Shown here piece after piece: positions 1 through 5,465 of a stretch of 5,465 bases of DNA. Below the pieces are notes generated by a model. It made no database searches. It had not been told where the DNA came from and saw only the letters and a list, made by a program, of their open reading frames with translations. The DNA is from Comamonadaceae bacterium (GTDB lineage: Bacteria > Pseudomonadota > Gammaproteobacteria > Burkholderiales > Burkholderiaceae). The stretch spans positions 1-5,465 of the forward strand of contig CANCGU010000319.1 of NCBI GenBank assembly GCA_947377705.1, in the 5' to 3' direction. The first letter of the stretch is position 1; the number at the start of each line of letters is the position of its first letter. The position numbers and the translations under genes were made by a program.

Positions 1-1845
1 CAGCGGCTGGAATACCGTGGCTACGACTCGTGCGGCGTGGCGGTGCATTCGGCCAGTTTGGGGGCCAAGCAGGGCGGCTTGCAGCGTGCGCGCAGCACGG
101 CGCGTGTGTTTGAGCTGATGGATCAGGTGAAAGTCGACCACATCGAAGGCGGCATTGGCATTGCCCACACGCGCTGGGCTACGCACGGTGCGCCCGCGGT
201 GCACAACGCGCACCCCCACTTCAGCCACGGCACGGGGGCTGGCGCGGGGGAGTACAAAGCCGGCCAAGATGGGAAAGACGCCCCGAACAAGCCGGGGCGT
301 GTGGCCCTGGTCCACAACGGCATCATCGAAAACCACGACGAGCTGCGCGCCGCGCTGCAAGCCAAGGGCTATGAGTTTTTAAGCCAAACCGACACCGAGG
401 TCATCGCCCACTTGGTGGACAGCCTCTACAACGGCGATTTGTTTGAAGCGGTCAAAGCCGCCATTGTTCAACTGCACGGCGCGTACGCCATTGCCGTGTT
501 CCACAAAGACGAGCCGCACCGCGTGATTGGCGCACGCGCAGGCTCGCCCCTCATCTTGGGTGTGGGCAAAGCGCACAGCGAAACCTTTCTCGCCAGCGAT
601 GCCATGGCCTTGGCGGGTGTGACCGACCAAATCGTGTACCTCGAAGAGGGCGATGTGGTGGACATTCAAATTGGGAAGTACTGGGTGCAAGACCGCCACC
701 ACAAAGCCGTCACGCGCGAAGTGAAAACCGTGCAAGCGCACAGCGGTGCGGCAGAGTTGGGCCCGTATCGCCACTACATGCAAAAAGAAATTTTCGAGCA
801 ACCGCGTGCCATTGCCGACACGCTCGAAGGCATCGAGGGCATCACGCCTGAGTTGTTTGGTGACGGCGCTTACTCGGTGTTCAAAGCCATCGACAACGTG
901 CTCATCCTCGCCTGCGGCACCAGCTACTACAGCGGCTGCGTGGCCAAGTATTGGATCGAGGCGATTGCCAAAATACCTTGCCAAGTCGAGATTGCCAGCG
1001 AATACCGCTACCGCGAATCGGTGCCCAACCCCAACAGCTTGGTGGTCACCATCAGTCAGTCGGGCGAGACGGCCGACACCTTGGCCGCGTTGCGCCACGC
1101 GCAAGGTTTGGGCATGGACAAAACGCTCACCATTTGCAATGTGTCCACCAGCGCCATGGTGCGCGAGTGCAAGTTGGCCTACGTCACGCGTGCGGGTGCA
1201 GAGATTGGCGTGGCGTCCACCAAAGCCTTCACCACGCAACTCGCGGGTTTGTTTTTGTTGACCTTGGCTTTGGCACAAACCAAAGGCCGTTTGACGGACG
1301 CGCAAGAGGCGTCGCACATCAAAGACATGCGCCACTTGCCCGCCGCTTTGCAAGCGGTGCTGGCGCTCGAGCCGCAGCTCATCGCGTGGTCGCAAGAATT
1401 TGCCAGTAAAGAAAATGCTTTGTTCTTGGGCCGTGGCACGCATTACCCCATCGCCCTTGAAGGCGCGTTGAAGCTTAAAGAAATCACCTACATCCACGCC
1501 GAGGCCTATGCCGCGGGCGAGTTAAAGCACGGCCCCTTGGCACTGGTCACCAGTGCCATGCCTGTGGTGACGGTGGCGCCCAACGACGCGTTGCTAGAAA
1601 AACTCAAGAGCAACATGCAAGAAGTGCGCGCCCGTGGCGGCGTGCTGTATGTGCTGGCCGATGGCGATACGAAGATTGAAAGCAGCGAAGGCGTGAACGT
1701 CATTCGCATGCCTGAGCACTACGGTGTGCTCTCACCCATCTTGCACGTCGTGCCCTTGCAGTTGCTGAGTTATCACACAGCGTGCGCGCGTGGCACGGAT
1801 GTGGATAAGCCTAGGAATTTGGCGAAGTCTGTCACGGTGGAGTGA
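1..1845 (+). CDS. glmS: Glutamine--fructose-6-phosphate aminotransferase (isomerizing), 5'-partial
   Basis: GlmS converts fructose-6-phosphate and glutamine to glucosamine-6-phosphate and glutamate in the cytoplasm, the entry step to UDP-GlcNAc for peptidoglycan and LPS. The reading frame is open from base 1, starting [14 protein letters not shown], which matches E. coli GlmS from about residue 22. About 21 N-terminal codons, including the catalytic Cys of the glutaminase domain, therefore lie before the window; the GTG at 37 is an internal Val codon, not a start. Visible are HTRWATHG and VHNGIIENH (glutaminase), YRHYMQKEI (linker), [11 protein letters not shown] and [10 protein letters not shown] (first SIS domain), [48 protein letters not shown] (active-site His) and the C-terminal NLAKSVTVE, whose Lys at 1825-1827 is the sugar-binding/catalytic Lys. 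Compared with E. coli, about 23 residues rich in Gly, Lys and Asp are inserted after HPHFSH (about 229-297). The expected full length is about 635 residues. Codon use is GC-rich, unlike the genes downstream. Identification is certain. Confidence 0.98.
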   Translation, partial: QRLEYRGYDSCGVAVHSASLGAKQGGLQRARSTARVFELMDQVKVDHIEGGIGIAHTRWATHGAPAVHNAHPHFSHGTGAGAGEYKAGQDGKDAPNKPGRVALVHNGIIENHDELRAALQAKGYEFLSQTDTEVIAHLVDSLYNGDLFEAVKAAIVQLHGAYAIAVFHKDEPHRVIGARAGSPLILGVGKAHSETFLASDAMALAGVTDQIVYLEEGDVVDIQIGKYWVQDRHHKAVTREVKTVQAHSGAAELGPYRHYMQKEIFEQPRAIADTLEGIEGITPELFGDGAYSVFKAIDNVLILACGTSYYSGCVAKYWIEAIAKIPCQVEIASEYRYRESVPNPNSLVVTISQSGETADTLAALRHAQGLGMDKTLTICNVSTSAMVRECKLAYVTRAGAEIGVASTKAFTTQLAGLFLLTLALAQTKGRLTDAQEASHIKDMRHLPAALQAVLALEPQLIAWSQEFASKENALFLGRGTHYPIALEGALKLKEITYIHAEAYAAGELKHGPLALVTSAMPVVTVAPNDALLEKLKSNMQEVRARGGVLYVLADGDTKIESSEGVNVIRMPEHYGVLSPILHVVPLQLLSYHTACARGTDVDKPRNLAKSVTVE

Positions 1846-1870
1846 GTCTGTTGGGACCTGCTTCGCAGAG
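1810..1870 (+). other. Potential attTn7-like site at the glmS 3' end
   Basis: The last codons of glmS encode [11 protein letters not shown], the conserved stretch whose DNA is recognised by TnsD of Tn7 in E. coli and relatives (established knowledge). Tn7 normally inserts about 23-25 bp after the glmS stop, which here would be about 1868-1870. No Tn7-type terminal sequence or tns gene is visible, so this is a potential target and not a demonstrated insertion. It is notable because the DNA changes from GC-rich to AT-rich shortly after this point. Confidence 0.35.
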
Positions 1871-1875
1871 TTCCC
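1853..1875 (+). terminator. Possible hairpin just after glmS, no T-tract
   Basis: CTGC (1858-1861) pairs with GCAG (1865-1868) around a TTC loop. Outside an internal loop, GGGA (1853-1856) pairs with TCCC (1872-1875). It sits 7 bases after the glmS stop, where a terminator is expected. It is followed by CCCATCG rather than a run of T, so it is not a canonical intrinsic terminator. If it forms in mRNA, it argues against translation of the next ORF from the GTG that overlaps the glmS stop. Confidence 0.25.
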
Positions 1876-1889
1876 CCATCGAACCCGCA

Positions 1890-2135
1890 ATGCCTCTCAT
1901 CGTTAGCAGTGGACTGCTGGTGCTCGACATTCGTCCGTTGAGTGCTTACAAACAGGAGTTGATTTCTACCGTGTTGTCGCTGAGGTCCCAGGGATGGAAT
2001 GACCGCCAGATCGCTAATCATTTCAATGAAACCGGTTACCTTAAGCCTCGGGGATGCAAATGGGTTCCCCCAGAGTGTTTTTTGATGCGGAAGAAATATA
2101 AGAAGAGGTTAGAGAGACTTGGGGGAACTTGGTGA
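1890..2135 (+). CDS. Small recombinase-like helix-turn-helix protein (hypothetical)
   Basis: An 81-residue basic protein from the ATG at 1890. The frame is also open from a GTG at 1842, which overlaps the glmS TGA and would give 97 residues. Neither start has a convincing ribosome-binding site; I prefer 1890 because the upstream part lies over a possible hairpin and looks unconserved. The core, about residues 20-65 from ATG 1890, contains VLSLRSQGWNDRQIANHFNE followed by TGYLKPRGCKW and ends in a basic tail MRKKYKKRLERLGG. The pattern of an Ile-Ala-x-x-Asn helix, then G-Y-x-x-P-R-G-x-x-W, resembles the 'Recombinase' DNA-binding region of large serine recombinases (family knowledge). No resolvase catalytic domain is present. 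It could be a stand-alone DNA-binding protein or a leftover of a mobile element. Function is unknown; moderately sure it is a real coding region. Confidence 0.55.
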   Translation: MPLIVSSGLLVLDIRPLSAYKQELISTVLSLRSQGWNDRQIANHFNETGYLKPRGCKWVPPECFLMRKKYKKRLERLGGTW

Positions 2136-2251
2136 GGCGTGCGGCGGAGTTATCTAATTTCGAGGGTATATGGAGTTTTATGTAAACGGGGCTGCAGTTT
2201 CTAAAATATTGTCATATTGGATGTTTTTCTGCTGGTTATCAGAACCACATC

Positions 2252-2280
2252 TGAGATAGTAATCCATCTCATGATTTTTA
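2252..2280 (+). terminator. Weak AT-rich stem-loop with T5
   Basis: TGAGAT (2252-2257) and ATCTCA (2266-2271) form a perfect 6-bp stem with an 8-base loop. TGA and then TTTTT (2275-2279) follow. It lies downstream of the small recombinase-like ORF and upstream of the binding-protein gene, so it could be a weak intrinsic terminator. The stem is AT-rich and the T run short, so the call is tentative. Confidence 0.25.
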
Positions 2281-2293
2281 TCATCTGCCTCGA

Positions 2294-2311
2294 GTCATCC
2301 ACGGTGATGAC
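2294..2311. promoter_or_regulatory. Dyad GTCATC-N6-GATGAC, operator-like
   Basis: A perfect 6-bp inverted repeat with a 6-base spacer (CACGGT) whose right end lies 33 bases before the ATG at 2345. The symmetry and position fit an operator for a transcription factor controlling the binding-protein gene, or a hairpin in its leader. No regulator gene is in the window and I could not pick a convincing -35/-10 pair nearby, so the role is inferred only. Confidence 0.3.
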
Positions 2312-2344
2312 ATAGACACCTTAAACGATTTGAGAATGATACCT

Positions 2345-3304
2345 ATGAATAAAACAGATTTATCAAAAAGAAGGGTGATGGCTTCCATTTCGTCGCTCAT
2401 GCTAGCACCCCATGCTTTCTCAAGGGAAGTAGCGAAAAATGGATGGCTGGTAATTAGTGCCTCACCAGGCACCTCTGCAGATTTTTACGGCAGAAGCTTT
2501 GCTGATTATTTATCAAAAACCACAGACCTTCAGATATTGGTTGACAATAAACCGGGAGCGAGTGGACTAATAGCCACTAATCACTATTTCAGTCTCTCGA
2601 AAGATCAACCAAACATTTTAATGGCAAACTCAGGATTAATAACTAACCTGCCATTAACCACAAATAAACCGCTTCCATTTGACCCTCAAAGGGACTTGAG
2701 TCCTCTTGCAATGCTTGTGGGGGTGCCGTTTTTCCTTATCACGAGCGCTAAATCAAACCTAAAAAGTATTGATGACATAACTCGAATAGGATTACTTACA
2801 TACGCCATAAGCTCCCTTGGAACTGGCGGTCATCTAATCGGGGAACTACTTGGGGAGGAGCTAAGAATAAAAACTCTTCCCGTGCCGTATGCTAATAATG
2901 GACAAGCAATAATGGATATTATATCAGGAAGAGTACCGGTCGGAATTTTTAGCTGGCTAGCATTTTCGGCTTTGATAGAAAGAAGCGATCTTAACGTACT
3001 GATGAATTTCTCATTAACCCGTTCAAAATTTGCGCCGAGCGTCCCTTCAGCGTCAGAGCTTGGACTTGTAAAGCTCCATATCGAAGGATGGCAAGGAATA
3101 TTTGCTACTAAATTTTTGAACATTAAAGCAAAAGAGACTATCGAGACCGCCGTAAAGGGTTGGATTAAAACGCCAACGTATGAGTCCATTCTTAACAAGG
3201 CGGGGTATTTTAGTTTTTACAAAGGTCGGACTGAATCCGCAATGTACATTAAAGAGGTGATGGAAAGTAATAAATCGCTTTTAACTCGGCTAAGAATTAT
3301 TTGA
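2345..3304 (+). CDS. TctC/Bug-family tripartite tricarboxylate transporter substrate-binding protein
   Basis: A periplasmic solute-binding protein of 319 residues, the usual length for Bug proteins, which capture small carboxylates and hand them to TctAB-type permeases or act as orphan sensors (family knowledge). I chose the ATG at 2345 because GAGA at 2332-2335 is well placed as a ribosome-binding site; the frame also holds a TTG at 2330 and an ATG at 2336. Residues 1-28 look like an export signal: basic SKRR, then a short hydrophobic stretch VMASISSLMLAPHAF. Family landmarks in order: ISASPGTSADFYGR (37-50), VDNKPGASGLIA (66-77), PFDPQRDLSPLAML (111-124), LGTGGHLIGELL (158-169), PYANNGQAIMDIISGRV (181-197), PSVPSASELG (231-240) and EGWQGIFA (247-254). 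It is AT-rich compared with glmS and has no TctA/TctB neighbours. Its stop overlaps the convergent ligase gene by 8 bp. The ligand cannot be read from the sequence; the family assignment is firm. Confidence 0.92.
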   Translation: MNKTDLSKRRVMASISSLMLAPHAFSREVAKNGWLVISASPGTSADFYGRSFADYLSKTTDLQILVDNKPGASGLIATNHYFSLSKDQPNILMANSGLITNLPLTTNKPLPFDPQRDLSPLAMLVGVPFFLITSAKSNLKSIDDITRIGLLTYAISSLGTGGHLIGELLGEELRIKTLPVPYANNGQAIMDIISGRVPVGIFSWLAFSALIERSDLNVLMNFSLTRSKFAPSVPSASELGLVKLHIEGWQGIFATKFLNIKAKETIETAVKGWIKTPTYESILNKAGYFSFYKGRTESAMYIKEVMESNKSLLTRLRII

Positions 3305-4775
3305 CCATTAGCTTCAGCACCAAGTCGCGCAAATCAACTTTTATAATTTTCCCATTGCTATCCCTTGGGATTTCACTTACCTCTAGAAGAGTTTTCGGCC
3401 CTCTTGAGCCCAGCTTAACCCTGAGTTCATCTTTCAAATGTGTAAGCATTGAGTTTGATGACTCATGAAACTGTACTACGCAAACTGGAATATCTTGATG
3501 AATGGGATGCCTTACCGAAATACTTGTGGCGTCCGCAACGTAATCAAAAGCTAAAGCCGTTTTTGTAATTTCGGCAAGAGATATATTTATTCCGTTGAAT
3601 ATTACTACGCCGTCTTTTCTACCCCTGTGCGTTAAAACTCCTTGGCTATTTATATTTCCAACATCACCAGTGACAAACCATCCGGCACGAAAATTTCTGA
3701 TGGTGTCTTCTTCATTTAAGTATTTTGTGATCATTCCTGATGTCTTGACCAAAATTAATCCATCTACTCCAGCATTGCACTCTGCACCAACGGCATTAAT
3801 GATTTTTACTTGAACCCCGTCTACGGTGGTGCCTACGGAAAATGGAATATTTAAATTGTCTCTGTTGGTTGAACTTATTAGCGACGTCTCATTGCAGGCG
3901 TAACGAACCACCAAATTACAGCCAATTTCAGAAGCTATTCTTTTGCGAACTGAATCTTTTACCTCCGATCCTCCGATAAAAATAGTTCTCAGCTTTTCTA
4001 AATTTCGGTTACTTCCCTTGATATCGTTGAGCAATTTCTCCGTATGCATGGATGTTGAAAATAATACTGTTACAAGATAATCAGCCAAAGCATTGACTGT
4101 GTTAGTTTCTTTCAATTTTACAATTGTTGCCCCTATCGAAAGAGCTTCTAGATATCTCTGCTTTGTTGTGGGGAAGCACAATGGGGACATCGTTGAGATT
4201 CTATCATCGCCGGTTAGCTGGCATGCCTCAGTATTAATTCGGTTACGTATGTGTTGCTGGCGGTGCGTTAAAGAGAATATTTTTCTGGCGCCTGTTGAAC
4301 CTGAGCTTGTTAAAGCCATCCATGGAATATCAATTTCCCCCCAATTTTTGACTTGAAAGTCATTGACTTTTATTGCAGCTAATTCCATCGGTATTTTTAT
4401 CCATTCAAAATTACTCTCATCCCTAAAGTCTGAAAAATATTTTGAGATCTTAAGCTGTATTACTTCTTCAAGGCGTGATTCAGTAGATTCAGTAACAGGG
4501 ATGCTAAATAAAGTTGCCCCAATTTTCATGGCACCAAGCATTGCAATCAAGTAAAGAAAATCGTTCCTGATTGACAGGGCAACGACTTCATGGGGTTTGA
4601 CTTGCTGGGATAGAAAGAAGCGAGCGAATGACCATGAAAGTGACTCTAATTGCTTGTAATTAACTCTTATTTCATCTGATTCGTAAGCAATCTTTTGAGG
4701 ATAGTCTTTTGCTCTAGAGAAGATGAGGTCATCAACACCGACGTTATCATTATTCGAAATGGTTACTTGTGACAT
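3297..4775 (-). CDS. AMP-binding (ANL superfamily) acyl/aryl-acid ligase
   Basis: A cytoplasmic adenylate-forming enzyme of 492 residues. Such enzymes activate a carboxylic acid with ATP to an acyl-AMP and usually transfer it to CoA or a carrier-protein thiol. The ANL motifs occur in order: P-loop TSSGSTGARK (156-165), where the usual Pro before Lys is Arg; YACNE (292-296), in place of the common YGxTE but keeping the Mg-associated Glu; GWFVTGD (365-371) with the ribose-binding Asp; GRKD (385-388) at the hinge; FNGINISLAEI (393-403), with Leu for the usual Pro; and C-terminal PRDSNGK (470-476) with the adenylation Lys. N-terminal domain about 1-380, C-terminal lid about 385-492. The ATG at 4775 has only a weak AAAGAA upstream, but the next in-frame Met is residue 79, inside the fold. 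The gene is AT-rich, intact and convergent with the binding-protein gene. The substrate is unknown: a fatty, aromatic or other small acid are all possible. Family call is firm. Confidence 0.93.
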   Translation of the reverse strand: MSQVTISNNDNVGVDDLIFSRAKDYPQKIAYESDEIRVNYKQLESLSWSFARFFLSQQVKPHEVVALSIRNDFLYLIAMLGAMKIGATLFSIPVTESTESRLEEVIQLKISKYFSDFRDESNFEWIKIPMELAAIKVNDFQVKNWGEIDIPWMALTSSGSTGARKIFSLTHRQQHIRNRINTEACQLTGDDRISTMSPLCFPTTKQRYLEALSIGATIVKLKETNTVNALADYLVTVLFSTSMHTEKLLNDIKGSNRNLEKLRTIFIGGSEVKDSVRKRIASEIGCNLVVRYACNETSLISSTNRDNLNIPFSVGTTVDGVQVKIINAVGAECNAGVDGLILVKTSGMITKYLNEEDTIRNFRAGWFVTGDVGNINSQGVLTHRGRKDGVVIFNGINISLAEITKTALAFDYVADATSISVRHPIHQDIPVCVVQFHESSNSMLTHLKDELRVKLGSRGPKTLLEVSEIPRDSNGKIIKVDLRDLVLKLMVK

Positions 4776-4807
4776 AACAATGAAAAATTCTTTGTATTAT
4801 TAATTTT

Positions 4808-4834
4808 ATTTTAAGGCGGAAATCACGCTTCCAA
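4808..4834 (-). promoter_or_regulatory. Possible sigma70-type promoter for the ligase gene
   Basis: On the minus strand TTGGAA (4829-4834) is followed after 15 bases by TAAAAT (4808-4813), 32 bases before the ligase start. The -10 matches TATAAT at five of six positions, but the spacer is shorter than the usual 16-18. The surrounding sequence is so AT-rich that chance matches are likely. Offered as the best candidate only. Confidence 0.2.
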
Positions 4835-4982
4835 CTATCGAGCTCGGAGCGAGAGATGATCTACTGCGATTTGATAATAGCCGGAGCGTCAGGGCAGGTG
4901 ATGGCGTGGCTGTGAATTAGCTCGATTATATTCTTGTGTTTGTATCATGCAATATTGTCTTCAACTCTACAAGGAGTCGACC

Positions 4983-5117
4983 TTGGCAACGCATTCCCAA
5001 ACTTGTGATTTAAAAGAATATCTTCGAATTCAGCTTGACCTTGTCATTCCTGATTTTGCAGGCACGTAGAACTTTGACCATTTGGCATTAACTTTAATAG
5101 AGCAAAAACTAGTCTGA
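4983..5117 (+). pseudogene. Possible decayed small ORF interrupted by TAG
   Basis: AAGGAG (4971-4976) stands 6 bases before a TTG at 4983, an excellent ribosome-binding geometry. The frame runs 28 codons (KEYLRIQLDLVIPDFAGT at its end), meets TAG at 5067-5069, then continues for 15 more codons (NFDHLALTLIEQKLV) to TGA at 5115. Read through the TAG, the sequence has a faint likeness to the start of an acyl carrier protein, helix I followed by an F-D-x-L-x-L stretch, but the Asp-Ser-Leu phosphopantetheine site is absent. It may equally be a chance ORF or a 28-codon peptide. I would not assign a function. Confidence 0.2.
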
Positions 5118-5134
5118 TGGTACTGGGGTTTTAG

Positions 5135-5465
5135 CTTTGGAAACAGTCTCTGATCACGAGCGACTCTTCGTTTAAGCACGACGAACCCGATCAAGCTTGG
5201 GTGACGGACATCACGTATATCCGCGCGCATGAGGGGGGGTATTTGGCGGCTGTGCTGGACTTGCACTCGCGTGCAGTGGTCGGCTGGAGCATGGAGCCAC
5301 GCATGCAAACGGGCTTAGTGCTGGATGCATTGACGATGGCGGTGTGACGCAGACGGCCCAAAGAGTCGGTGATCATCCATTCGGACCAGGGGAGCCAATT
5401 TGGCAGCGACGAGTTTAATCGTTGGTGTAAAGATAACCGATTGAGCACGAGCACGAGCATGAGCA
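5135..5465 (+). pseudogene. IS3-family transposase (OrfB, DDE/rve domain) fragment
   Basis: This is the catalytic core of an IS3-family OrfB integrase-like transposase. Recognisable homology starts near 5171: DEPDQAWVTDITYI (catalytic Asp at 5207-5209), LAAVLDLHSRAVVGWSMEPRM, then SVIIHSDQGSQFGSDEF (second Asp at 5384-5386). The two Asp are 59 codons apart, as in the family; the Glu expected about 35 residues later lies past the window end. It is inactive: the N-terminal HTH part and OrfA are missing, the frame is closed upstream by TAG at 5132, and TGA at 5345-5347 replaces the Trp codon usual in the MAVWRR motif. The EGGYLA stretch, over seven G (5233-5239), is one residue shorter than the usual EGWLYLA. 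GC-rich, like glmS. Family call is firm; exact IS is not recognisable. Confidence 0.88.
5443..5465 (+). repeat. Hexanucleotide tandem repeat GAGCAC/GAGCAT
   Basis: Nearly four direct copies: GAGCAC, GAGCAC, GAGCAT and a partial GAGCA cut by the window edge. In frame it encodes Ser-Thr-Ser-Thr-Ser-Met-Ser, where IS3 transposases usually read L-S-P/T-S-M-S-R-R-G. It looks like an expansion by one six-base unit within the transposase remnant, probably by slippage. Confidence 0.6.

Larger units (their letters stand above)
4776..5134. other. AT-rich divergent intergenic region without a secure gene
   Basis: About 360 bases between the divergent ligase start and the transposase remnant. No RNA gene, complete CDS or clear terminator is visible. 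It holds a weak promoter candidate for the ligase on the minus strand, a 19-codon plus-strand ORF at 4856-4915 (GGAG at 4846-4849, 6 bases before ATG) and a better one at 4983-5069 with a strong ribosome-binding site. It may be scar tissue left by insertion and decay, as expected between an acquired gene and an IS fragment. Confidence 0.5.

Noticed and set aside
37..39. GTG at 37 as the glmS start
   Set aside because: The conserved GlmS sequence continues in frame upstream to base 1, so this is an internal Val codon.
746..1409. Other plus-strand open frames inside glmS
   Set aside because: They overlap glmS in the wrong frames and give Ser/Arg/Pro-rich low-complexity translations.
379..1497. 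Long minus-strand open frame (372 codons) opposite glmS
   Set aside because: It is antisense to a certain glmS coding region; its composition (many Arg, His, Val, Gly) is what GC-rich codon bias produces on the opposite strand, and no family is recognisable.
1846..1890. A Tn7 right end, suggested by TGTTGGGA at 1849
   Set aside because: It does not match the Tn7 terminus, lies a few bases rather than 23-25 bp after the stop, and no repeated transposase-binding sites follow.
2209..2241. Promoter with TTGTCA at 2209 for the binding-protein gene
   Set aside because: The -35 is good but no acceptable -10 lies 16-18 bases downstream; the best, TTATCA at 2236, is 21 away.
2830..3198. Minus-strand open frame opposite the binding-protein gene
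   Set aside because: Shadow of a clear Bug-family gene, with no recognisable domain.
5041..5064. Extragenic palindrome-like repeat starting GTCATTCCTG
   Set aside because: The 4-bp CCTG/CAGG stem is too weak and there is only one copy in the window.
5030..5460. Minus-strand open frames across the transposase remnant
   Set aside because: They are antisense to the recognisable IS3 transposase core and have no domain of their own.

Overview
The window looks like a chromosomal segment of a betaproteobacterium, most likely Burkholderiales/Comamonadaceae. This rests on three things: the GlmS sequence, which has a glycine-rich insertion in its glutaminase domain; an orphan 'Bug'-type solute-binding protein, a family greatly expanded in that order; and an IS3-family transposase remnant. 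No rRNA, tRNA, CRISPR array or complete mobile element is visible.

Layout. (1) 1-1845, plus strand: GC-rich glmS, cut at its 5' end by the window edge and otherwise intact to its stop. (2) 1890-2135, plus strand: a small ORF with a serine-recombinase-like DNA-binding helix region and no catalytic domain. (3) 2136-2329: an AT-rich leader with a perfect 6-bp dyad just before the next gene. (4) 2345-3304, plus strand: a TctC/Bug-family periplasmic substrate-binding protein. (5) 3297-4775, minus strand: a complete ANL-superfamily (AMP-binding) acyl/aryl-acid ligase, tail-to-tail with the binding protein and overlapping it by 8 bp. (6) 4776-5134: an AT-rich divergent region with no secure gene but two short ORFs that carry good ribosome-binding sites. 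(7) 5135-5465, plus strand: a GC-rich IS3-family transposase fragment with an in-frame TGA, running off the window end next to a hexanucleotide tandem repeat.

Composition changes sharply after glmS. Hand counts give 39/60 G+C at 301-360 and 22/60 at 2341-2400. The block from about 2136 to 5130 therefore looks like transferred DNA lodged directly downstream of glmS, which is the classical Tn7 attachment neighbourhood, and bordered on the far side by transposase debris. No Tn7-type end or tns gene is visible, so the agent of insertion is unknown.

Functionally, glmS is housekeeping (amino-sugar and cell-wall precursor synthesis) and unrelated to the rest. The binding protein and the ligase could form a capture-and-activate pair for the same carboxylic acid. 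They are convergent rather than co-transcribed, so this is inference from adjacency. No transporter membrane subunits (TctA/TctB) lie in the window. The most speculative item is a possible decayed small ORF at 4983-5117 with faint resemblance to an acyl carrier protein. A carrier protein beside an adenylating ligase would be interesting, but the evidence is thin.
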